64,000 nucleotides of DNA, from NCBI GenBank assembly GCA_029339505.1, contig JAQISU010000036.1, positions 4,821,001 to 4,885,000 on the forward strand. Reading direction: 5' to 3'. This stretch comes from Unio delphinus (lineage: Eukaryota; Mollusca; Bivalvia; Unionida; Unionidae). This document shows, in pieces, positions 55,801 to 64,000 of this stretch. The number at the start of each line of letters is the position of its first letter. The stretch's first letter is position 1. Made by a program: the position numbers and the translations under genes. Below the pieces are notes generated by a model. It did not search any database. It was not told where the DNA came from and was given only the letters and a program-made list of their open reading frames with translations.

Positions 55801-55812
55801 AACGCTAGCGTT
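55801..55812. other. AACGCTAGCGTT palindrome between genes
   Basis: A perfect 12-bp palindrome just after the fibre-like gene; the same 12-mer lies within GAAACGCTAGCGTTTC at 46309-46324, and its CGCTAGCG core also occurs at 44218-44225. Confidence 0.5.
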
Positions 55813-55825
55813 GTTAAAATAAAAA

Positions 55826-55948
55826 ATGATTTCATCATCGCAATATCGCTATGATCAGGTCAGAGAATATCAAACTAGACTCAAAACCCTGTCTGAGGAG
55901 TATGAATTGAAAATCAAAAAAATATCGCAGGAGAATTACCGCAATTGA
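55826..55948 (+). pseudogene. membrane-protein amino part before a frameshift
   Basis: 40 codons from ATG 55826 (MISSSQYRYDQVREYQTRLK...) to TGA 55946-55948. An A7 run at 55916-55922 is where the frame should change to continue into the hydrophobic segment of the next entry; before the run the helix is basic and coiled-coil-like. Confidence 0.6.
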
Positions 55949-56471
55949 TGTTACTGTGTACGCTGTGAGTGGTGTAATCACCGGAGCTGGTATTATACTG
56001 TCTTCGGTGACAATGATGGCTCCGATAGCTGTTCCAATTTGCATTTCTGCGGCAACAACAATCGCTGGAATAATTTCAATAATCACAAAAAAAATATCCT
56101 CATGCAGCCAACGGAAACTACAAGACTACATAATTCAATTTCATGTTGTGTCCACTGCATACTCGCAATTATCCTCATTGATATCGTCATCGCTCGATGA
56201 TACAATTATATCAGAGAGTGAGTTTTCAGCGATGGTAGATATATATGATTCTGCGATGTCAAAATTAGAAATACAACATGAGTATAATAACAATGACAAC
56301 ACAGATGGAATTACTTCAACAAATAGTGGAAAACACAAACCCAGTACAAACAAGCATGATCTCAATAACCTCAACGAATCCAGAATTCAGTGTGAATTTC
56401 CCCTCTCCAGTCCCAGTGAAGGAGATAGCGCTAGCAAAATTACGAGTATACCACAGTTGGCCAAATATTAG
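55923..56471 (+). pseudogene. Polinton membrane protein, body
   Basis: The frame after the A7 run reads a basic start, then a long hydrophobic segment (AVSGVITGAGIILS...MMAPIAVPICISAATTIAGI, about 40 residues, one or two membrane helices), a KKISSCSQRKL turn and a helical tail with YSQLSSLI and IISESEF. This architecture recurs in Polinton elements and is repeated in the decayed copy at 20005-20330. No ATG lies in this frame, so the gene is broken as assembled. The conserved part ends near 56278; beyond it the frame overlaps the penton start by about 190 bp and is probably shadow reading. Confidence 0.6.
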
Positions 56472-57669
56472 GTCAAAATCATTTGGTGGTCAACAACCCA
56501 ATAATTCACTGGTATTTGCAAATAAGAATAAACCCGACGGTACCCCAGACTGGAACGTTGTTTCCATACCAACCGGATCATATCAAATTGAACAAATCAA
56601 TGATGAATTCGCGCGTAGAATAAAATCGATTACTGGAAAAGAATCAAAAATAGCTATAACAGTTCATGTGCCGACACTATCATCTGCCATTGAAATAAGC
56701 ACAGAGGGTTATGTCGTAGATATCTATCAAAGTTCTATTAGAACCGTACTGGGATGGCCTGAATTACCACCCGGTGGAAAAACCGTTAAATTACCAGAAC
56801 CACAAAAAACTGATTATATCACCGACAGGACAAAATCTGATAATCCAGTAAAGAGTTATAAAGATCATAGATTTACTATAGAGTTTTTTAGTTTAGTATA
56901 TCGACCAATTGGAGAAGAGGAGGAAGTAAAGGAGCATCATCATTTTTTTGTTAACGAACCTAAAATCATTGACAATTTCACAGCAATGAATAAAGATTTT
57001 TCATTGTTGTTAATACCCCTTAAATCCGGTACTCTCACTCGAGATGAATTTATCAGCGTTGTAGAAACATGTAACAAAATCATCAATGACATGGAAACAT
57101 TTAACCTAAAAATTATTCAGGATATATTAGATCACAATAACCCCCTAACGAGAACAACATTTGCAGCGAAGTATAATATACGCGTCAAAGATAGCCCCAC
57201 ATTCAAACTACCAGGATATAATATCTCAGAATTACAAAAATCTCTCAGTGATGCCATCGATGAAGGTTTCAAAAAAATCCATGATACGTGGAAAAAAACA
57301 CAACCACAACCACAAACAACTATCCTCAAACATAATAATGACCCAGATGGTGGTGGCAGGCATATTGCTCCGTTCAATGTGAATATTTCAACGGTGATTG
57401 CGCTCAATTTAGTATGTGATGTGATCGAAGGAAGCTATCAAATAAATTTAGAACGATCAAATCAAGCTCAGCAAGGATATATTTTGTATTCATTTGCACC
57501 AACAGCCCCTCCAGGATTTTTAATAATTGAGTCCCCGGTGAATCCAGTCTATATGCGATGTCATAATAATTCATTAACCAGAATTAATTTCAAACTCACT
57601 GACCAGTCTAATAATCTGATTAATTTACAAGAGGAGGTTTTACAAATTAGTCTATTTGTGAAATCCTAA
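56278..57669 (+). CDS. penton-like minor capsid protein
   Basis: 463 residues. Amino part: MELLQQIV, SMISITSTNPEFSVNF, VYHSWPNI, FANKNKPDGTPDWN and IPTGSYQIEQINDEF, then a strand with LGWPELPPGG. Carboxyl part: a SYQINLERSN strand, YSFAPTAPPGFLIIE and VYMR...INFKLTD. These are the two halves of the single jelly-roll penton family that occupies capsid vertices. Between them (about 175-365) is a charged insertion of roughly 190 residues that shorter family members lack. The start ATG is inside the tail of the membrane-protein frame. The frame is intact, and it is the last gene before the right terminal repeat. Confidence 0.8.
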   Translation: MSIITMTTQMELLQQIVENTNPVQTSMISITSTNPEFSVNFPSPVPVKEIALAKLRVYHSWPNIRSKSFGGQQPNNSLVFANKNKPDGTPDWNVVSIPTGSYQIEQINDEFARRIKSITGKESKIAITVHVPTLSSAIEISTEGYVVDIYQSSIRTVLGWPELPPGGKTVKLPEPQKTDYITDRTKSDNPVKSYKDHRFTIEFFSLVYRPIGEEEEVKEHHHFFVNEPKIIDNFTAMNKDFSLLLIPLKSGTLTRDEFISVVETCNKIINDMETFNLKIIQDILDHNNPLTRTTFAAKYNIRVKDSPTFKLPGYNISELQKSLSDAIDEGFKKIHDTWKKTQPQPQTTILKHNNDPDGGGRHIAPFNVNISTVIALNLVCDVIEGSYQINLERSNQAQQGYILYSFAPTAPPGFLIIESPVNPVYMRCHNNSLTRINFKLTDQSNNLINLQEEVLQISLFVKS

Positions 57670-57688
57670 GGGGATTTTCGTCGTAGTG

Positions 57689-58006
57689 ATTTACATGACC
57701 CTCGAACACGATATCGTATAGGACTGGATCAAATATTCGGTTAACCCATAGCAGCAGAGAGGGTGAGTGACAACGATGTTGTAGTCCCTTTTTCCCAAAA
57801 AATGTAATAGTTGAAAAGTTTTTGATTTCATTAATTTCATTGATTTTTTCATAATTTTTTTTGGGACCTAATCCATGATTCACACACACATTTGGGACCT
57901 GATGTCATTGACTTTTGGGTCTGATGTCATTGGTTTCATTGATTTTAAGCGTGATTTCAGTGAAAACTTGTCTAAAAATGTTGTCCGATACACCCTCTCT
58001 GCTGCT
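57689..58006. repeat. right terminal inverted repeat
   Basis: About 318 bp, the inverse of 42671-42997; begins 20 bp after the penton stop. It has an inward terminus-like copy AGCAGCAGAGAGGGTG at 57750-57765 and ends CTCTGCTGCT. Confidence 0.92.
57694..57744 (+). pseudogene. duplicated tail of the packaging ATPase within the right repeat
   Basis: The plus strand reads HDPRTRYRIGLDQIFG and stop, exactly the last 16 residues of the ATPase at 42942-43613. It has no upstream gene and exists because the terminal repeats extend into the ATPase coding sequence. Confidence 0.85.
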
Positions 58007-58011
58007 CTCTT
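58007..58011. other. target-site duplication, right
   Basis: CTCTT, matching 42666-42670. Confidence 0.6.
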
Positions 58012-61000
58012 TGTTTGTGAATGATGGAAGGTATAAAGAAAATATTGCAAAGTTAGCTGATAAACTAAGTGGTGAAAACATTCTTTCTATTTGCGAATAC
58101 TTGCAAATACGTAAATACACTGGTTGATATACTCTCCAAACATATTTTAAAATGTATTATGGAAATTCAACAAGCTGTGTTTGCTTCTTTAACGGATGAT
58201 GACTAAATAAAGAAATTTGTACCTTTCCTAATATGTTGAAAAGTCCGATTATAACTAAAACGAATATTAACACACTTGTATGGCAACAACAAAATCAATG
58301 ACATTAAAAAAGCGAGCTCTACGATTCGTAAAAGAAAAAGGTAGGAATTTAATTATCATTCGGTTTTGACAGATAGTGTACATTTATGCCTTGTGACGGC
58401 GCGAAAATCGTTTCATAAATGTACGTAATATTGTCCAAAACAAATGTAATTATAGTTTTCACCTCGTGCAAATTCTGAGGATAAATGGCAGTATCAATCA
58501 TGACAATGAACATATTTGCAAATTTTGAAATGGTAAGTGGTAGTTGCAATCACTAAAATCGTTTGATTTACACATGTTGATGGGAAAATTACTAGTAACA
58601 TTCACGAAAATATTAGCATAAACATAACAAAATTTAAAATAGTATTTCGTGTTAGCGCGAAAACTTACATATTATTATCAAAAAAAATATAACTGTATTA
58701 TGCATGAATATCGCATTATAATGGGGTGTTTACTATGAAAATTCACGACAATTTTTCTATTTATATATTCTGATGGCAGTTTAATAGTAAAATTCTAAAA
58801 TTCACGAAAGTCCCAATTACACATGCTGATGGAATGTTTACTAGTAAAAGTAGCGAAGATCGTATCAGAAAAAGAAAAAAATAAAATATATTTTTATCCG
58901 GACAGTGACTTTTTCGAATATTAAAGTGATTGTAGGAGTATAGTTATCCGTCTGAGGGAATCTTAATCTTACTGGATACATGTACACAATATAAGATTCA
59001 GCAACATTACTGTTGATCTAAACATGATATGGTTAATGTAAACATCTTCCAAAAGTGATACAATTTCGGTATATTTTAAGACGGTTTTCCTGGACAGGGA
59101 TGAAATACGTCCTGTGAAGTATGATATCAATATTTTGGGATCCTACGTTTTCTTAAACAAAATTTAGTCTGACGGCAGTTACGTGTACATTATTTACCCT
59201 GTCATAATGTGATACTCTACTGCACATATTCAACACAGCTCGTTGTCTTAAAAATAGCAAGATTTATCTATGATTTTATTTTCTGTGCATGTTTTGTAGA
59301 TGGGTCCCCGAAGAGTTTTTATACAAAGGTTTTGATCACATCATAAGCTAATATGATATGACGACCCTGGTAATATTGGCAGCTGATATCTATTCGGATA
59401 CGTTAGGAAAAGAACTTTCATTGTTCTGCTGTACCGGGTTGCCTTAAAACAACATACAATCAACTAACTTTATTGCTTTTTTTTTTTTTGTTGTTTATGG
59501 TTGTTTTTGGGAGGTTTCTTTTTCTTTCATTTCTGCGCCATTCATTGTTAAGTCTGCTTTTCACATCTAGTTAATTGTGTTTTAATACAAAATGCATATC
59601 CGTTTTCGTTTCCTGTTTATATGCTTGAGTGGAGAATACAAGTCTTAGCAATCCTACATACCAGACGTTCATTTTCAGGTAATATATTTCCTGTGACAAG
59701 TTGTTCTAACTACAATTTCACTGCTTTGGTTCGTCGATTCAAGCTTTCGTCAATTTAAACTTGTATTTATTTTATTATAACATCGATTTCCTTGTCCCTC
59801 TTACAACAACCACTACTCGCTGACCCCGGACGCCGTCATCTTGGTAGGTTTGGTGGTAGTATGCCAAACAACTATTGCAGAGCGGGTAAGCATTGTTTAC
59901 CTTACCTTTTTATCACCTAAAACAGACACATGAACACATTAATATGCCAAAACAAATATTATAAAGAGGGAAACTTTTGTTTTCGTGACCTCGTCCATTA
60001 CTTCAAAACAGACACATTCACACATTAATCAACATTTCATATATATAGTGTACATAACAATGTGACAAACCCGTCAATATTTAGGTTCCATATGTAATAA
60101 GGACATCCAACATGATCTAGCTGTGTGATACATTTAGCGTCCCTATACCATTTGATATTGCGTTCATATTGTTTGTTTAAGAAAGAAGACATAAGCTCAA
60201 GGTTAAAATGTGGCTGCATCAAGAAACCTCTACCATTTTCATCTACACATTCCTTATGATCTTGCTTTTTAGTTTTCGTAAAAGCCTGAACTTTAATATG
60301 TAATTCAATAGTTGGATGAATAATGGACGACACATAATACTTAAATTTGCGATATGAGGTTTTCTGAAATATGAGGTACTTATGAAGGCTTTATGCTCAG
60401 CCTTTAAGTTTCCCAAACTGCTGGATAGCTTTGCTACATAATGATATCAACTATTGATATGGACAATAATAATATTCATATTTTACTACCCAACTAGAAG
60501 GTAATGATTTAAGTACGTTAAGCCTTTCATCCAAACGGTATCGTTATCGTGTATCCGTGTATATGTTAAAAGTTAGTCTCTGAAGCAAGTTATACCGCCA
60601 GCATCACAAATGTAATAAAGACCGGCAACATTGCATATGGATAATTTAATTCATTGGTATGGAATCAATTGGGTAGGTTAACGTGTTGAATGGGGAAATT
60701 GTTTGTTTAACATAACGATTATGAAATTAGTTCCTGTTGTAATTTCCTGCGATTTATTGAATAGTTCTGTAATGTGAGACACATTATGATTATACACCGC
60801 AGATTGAATATATATTATAGATCAAATCTCAATTATAAAAAATGTATTGACAAAGAACGGATATGATTCAAAGATGGTATTGAATAAAGGTCAAAGTACA
60901 ACGTTTTTATATAAGCAGACCATCACCTGCGTTACCTCCGGGACAGTGGCTATTTTGCAATACTAACGGAATCAATGCAACAACGTAACACGAATGCGGA

Positions 61001-61267
61001 CTAGTAATGTTCTACTACTGTTATATTAAAATAAAATTATACTATTTTTGAAGCACTTTATCGTCCTTATTGTATCGCGGATGTTGATATTGTTACCATT
61101 ACATCATGTATATTCAAGAAATAATGTATCAGTTCCGTAATTTTCTAAAGGAATTTGAAGGTGTCTTGATTATATAAACACTTCATAATAGAAGCAAAGT
61201 ATTTCATTCTGAATTCATAAAATATTACCAATTGTATACGTTAGAAGTAATAATAGCAGCTAACTCA
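58012..61267. other. AT-rich DNA, no gene recognised
   Basis: Nothing with a recognisable domain. A minus-strand open frame of 98 codons (60037-60333, with several Cys and His) has plausible composition but no family and is left uncalled. Confidence 0.35.
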
Positions 61268-61302
61268 TTACTATTATTATTATTATTATTATTATTAGTA
61301 TT

Positions 61303-61351
<49 letters not shown>

Positions 61352-61376
61352 GTATTAGTATTATTATTATTATTAT
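61268..61376. repeat. (ATT)n microsatellite
   Basis: About 109 bp of ATT with a few AGT interruptions. Confidence 0.95.
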
Positions 61377-62270
61377 CGTAACTGCCACACTTCTTTTATC
61401 AATCTTCTTCTCACTTTATCATGTTAACATTTAGCTTCTTATATAAACTTCACAGATCAAAGGGTTACGATGATACATATTTCTTATGTAGTCAAAACGC
61501 AAAAGCAAATATGTATTTAAATAAGCAGCTTTAATTGTGTTATGGTTTTTCGTCATTCATTCGAAAGAGTTACTTGCTCAAGGATGTGGCCCGGATTCAC
61601 TAAATTGAATTCGGACTAATGGAGGCAGAAGTCATTGCAAATTTGTACTTAACTTTTCCTCGTCGTGATCAGAGAAATGTAATGTTGATTTATGCCATGG
61701 GACAATCCTTGTCAGTTAAATGACTTATATTTGCTCACTAGCCAGACATATCTAACTTAAAGGAAACCATTAATTATTTAGCCATGATGAAAATATTGAG
61801 TGCTAACAACACATTTTGTTCCTCAGTTCTCTTCCATTTGCACGCATTGTGGCATTAAAAACATTTATTGTCATCACATTCAAGCTAGACTGATAAATGA
61901 ATTTCACTTCGCTTGGTTTTGTTCTGTTTTTACGAATTACAAATTCAAAAATTTAAATAATTAGAATTTTATATTAATAATAAGTCAACAAATTTGTTTC
62001 CAAATTAAAATCCACGTGATACAAAGAACACACACCTCTAAAGTATGATATTTTTTTTTAAAATGTTTCATACTTGATGAACGTAAATAAAACGTAATTT
62101 GGAAGGTCTATCGTAGTATGTTACACTTAATGTTTATCGATTACGCGGTAGTTGTAAACCGACCCAAATCGACTCATCTAATATTCACTTGATGGAATTG
62201 TTTGTTCCGTGATGAAATAACATCTAGCATACATATGGTTTAATATACACATAAACGCACACTCCCACAC
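61377..62270. other. AT-rich DNA, nothing recognised
   Basis: No exon or mobile-element signature seen. Confidence 0.4.
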
Positions 62271-62386
62271 GTATGTATGTATGTATGTATGAATGTATGT
62301 ATGTATGTATGTATGTATGTATGTATGTATGTATGTATGTATGTATGTATGTATGTATGTATGTATGTATGTATGTATGCATGTAT
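62271..62386. repeat. (GTAT)n microsatellite
   Basis: About 116 bp of TATG tetranucleotide. Confidence 0.97.
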
Positions 62387-63329
62387 ATTAGCTTACATTT
62401 TAGATAGATATTTCATATTTATTAGTATTGGGAATAGGTAGTAGTTTACAATGCATGGTACTTGCTTTAAATAATTTTGAAGTTGGACAAATAAAATTAG
62501 AGATTGTGACGAGACAATAGTTTGGGTAAGCAACGAAATTTTAGTAGATACATTTGTTCGAGCACAAGCTAATATTTTGATTGGATAGGTGTTAAAAAAA
62601 TCATAACAGGAACTAATATCGAGGTTTAGAGAAATGAAAAATTGGAAGAAGCGATTACCCACCTCAGATAATATCTTAGTTTGCAGTTTTAGAATTTTCA
62701 AAATGTCTTATTATGATACTAGTAAATAGCATGAGTAAAACGAATCACAATTTCTGGGCTATTGGTATATATTAGCAGATACATCAATCCATTGGTGGAA
62801 GTAACACGAATGTGGTTGAAGTAACACGAATGCAAATATTGTACAATATATATTCACATGAGTGCTCGTTTTTCGTGGACTTTGGAAAATTATACATAGT
62901 ATGATAATATATATCGTGGATAAAAGTAAAACTTCGTTTTCTATATCTGTCAAGCCGTGCAGATGGGTATTGTTCGTATTTCATAAATGAGGAATAGCCA
63001 TTATCTCTAATAATGTGTGTGAATCATGGAATACAGACGGATTTTCTGAAAATATATTATCGTTTGCCAAATTGCACACACTAAGCAAACCAACTCTTTA
63101 GACTATTTAAGCTCTCCACATGATTGTTTGCTGTACTTAACAAAGCTTCGTGGGGCTGAGTGTTGCTTTCATTACTTACGGCCCACTTTCAGAACATAAA
63201 CATAATAATCTAAACTCGAAACCTTCAACAAAAGTATTAGTTGTTTATTTAAATAACTTAAATGAGCCGTGCTGCCAAAACACAAGCAATAAACTAAAAC
63301 AGTTCACTGAAAATATGCAAAATACAGAC
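62387..63329. other. AT-rich DNA, nothing recognised
   Basis: No exon or mobile-element signature seen. Confidence 0.4.
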
Positions 63330-63575
63330 TTCAACAACATCGACATAGATTGCTTCGTTATTACATACGTGAACATCGACTTTGTTTGTTTCTTTGGTAT
63401 AGACGTCAACAACATCGACTTATATAGTTTCGTTAGTACAGACGTCAACATCGACTTAGTTTGATTCCTTAATAAAGACGTCAAGATCGATGTAGTTTGT
63501 TTCGTTGGTATAGACGTCAATACCCTCGACTTTTATAGTTTCGTTAGTACAGACGTCAACATCGACTCAGTTTGG
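63330..63575. repeat. diverged 36-39-bp minisatellite
   Basis: About seven units with core GACGTCAACATCGACTTAG and a TTTCGTTAGTA linker; clear units begin near 63402, 63441, 63477, 63513 and 63552. Both strands are open through much of it but the translation is just the repeat. Confidence 0.8.
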
Positions 63576-64000
63576 TTCTGCCCATACACACACTATGGTC
63601 TCTTGACATCTCCTACGTTAGTTTTTTTTTATAAAGTAAAAATAGTTAATGCAATTAGCATGAATCATATTTTGTTGAAATGTATGTTTTATTGAGTTTA
63701 TAACAATTTGCTGTCTGTTTGTCAGAAAAGAAAATATTGTGGTTTAACTGCAGTGATTTTGATAGTTCTCGTCGTAAAGGGCTTGTTCTCGGTTTGTCCG
63801 GAAGAGTACAGTGCTATTGTAGTGGTTTTTCAATATTGGCTATGTTGTGGACTACCTCCCTTTTAATTGTCCATAACTATTTGTAGTCTTTCCTGAAGTC
63901 TGCCGGTAAATGGTATTTTTCGGCTTGTTTGCACTCACCACATCATATTCCATTACGAACAAGTTCAAATAGACAAAGTGATGATAAACATTTAGCTTTA
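63576..64000. other. window end, nothing recognised
   Basis: AT-rich sequence without recognisable features. Confidence 0.4.

Larger units (their letters stand above)
42671..58006 (+). mobile_element. nearly complete Polinton/Maverick (adintovirus-like) element, 15.3 kb
   Basis: Bounded by inverted repeats that start AGCAGCAGAG at 42671 and end CTCTGCTGCT at 58006, with CTCTT directly repeated outside (42666-42670, 58007-58011). It encodes the Polinton core set: protein-primed-type DNA polymerase B, retroviral-type integrase, FtsK/HerA-like packaging ATPase, adenain-type protease, major and minor capsid proteins. It also has a zinc-ribbon/phospholipase A2 gene, a fibre-like protein and endonucleases. 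Early-type genes lie left, virion genes run rightward on the plus strand. PolB, the PLA2 gene, the protease and the membrane-protein gene are broken. Polintons are integrated virus-like elements; this one looks young but not fully intact. Confidence 0.93.

Noticed and set aside
42666..58012. A 6-bp target duplication for the Polinton
   Set aside because: Only 5 bp (CTCTT) match perfectly; the sixth base differs for every boundary choice I tried.
57915..58127. Coding-looking frame across the right end of the Polinton into the flank
   Set aside because: Half of it is terminal repeat; the flank part (about 37 codons) has no recognisable domain and no matching part on the left flank.
60037..60333. 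98-codon minus-strand frame with several Cys and His
   Set aside because: No family, no convincing splice sites, and length near what chance allows.

Overview
This window is nuclear DNA from an invertebrate animal. A mollusc, possibly a cephalopod, is most likely: the DNA is AT-rich with many long AT, ATT, CATA and CT microsatellites, host exons are sparse and intron-split, and a tRNA-derived SINE, Ty3/gypsy LTR elements, non-LTR (LINE) remnants and Polinton/Maverick (adintovirus-like) DNA elements are present. The species is inferred from style, not proven. No bacterial operons, rRNA genes, CRISPR arrays or clear tRNA genes were seen.

Layout. 1-3.4 kb: two exon-like pieces of a cyclooxygenase (prostaglandin G/H synthase) gene on the minus strand, the distal one with an in-frame stop. 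4.2-14.9 kb: a tandem Ty3/gypsy array (LTR-internal-LTR-internal-LTR) flanked by a 225-bp direct duplication of host sequence. Both internal regions lack protease, reverse transcriptase and RNase H. 17.8 kb: a cyclooxygenase-type EGF exon on the plus strand. 19.5-22.1 kb: a decayed Polinton (integrase, membrane protein, penton, then a second integrase tail on the opposite strand) interrupted by a SINE. 25.0-26.4 kb: a solo LTR of the gypsy family with a 5-bp target duplication and an intron-like deletion. 30.5-31.3 kb: a P2X7-C-like cysteine motif (+) and a CpG-rich putative promoter/first exon (-). 32.1-33.9 and 38.7-39.0 kb: LINE remnants. The rest is mostly unrecognised AT-rich DNA with microsatellites and two diverged minisatellites.

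The centrepiece is a nearly complete Polinton at 42,671-58,006 (15.3 kb) with about 320-bp terminal inverted repeats starting AG and ending CT, flanked by CTCTT on both sides. Its left part has the packaging ATPase (-), a zinc-ribbon/phospholipase A2 gene (+), a retroviral-type integrase (+) and a DNA polymerase B - SF1 helicase - HNH gene (-). The right part is a plus-strand late block: zinc-binding protein, NUMOD/HNH endonuclease, unknown, a 429-bp structured non-coding region, two putative minor virion proteins, major capsid protein, pVI/pX-like protein, adenain-type protease, fibre-like protein, membrane protein and penton. Together these give self-replication (PolB), chromosomal insertion (integrase) and a capsid programme (MCP, penton, ATPase, protease). 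The copy looks recently inserted but damaged: frameshifts in PolB, the zinc-ribbon/PLA2 gene and the membrane protein, and TAA stops in PolB and the protease. Three of the four frameshifts sit in A7-A9 runs, so assembly or slippage artefacts are possible.
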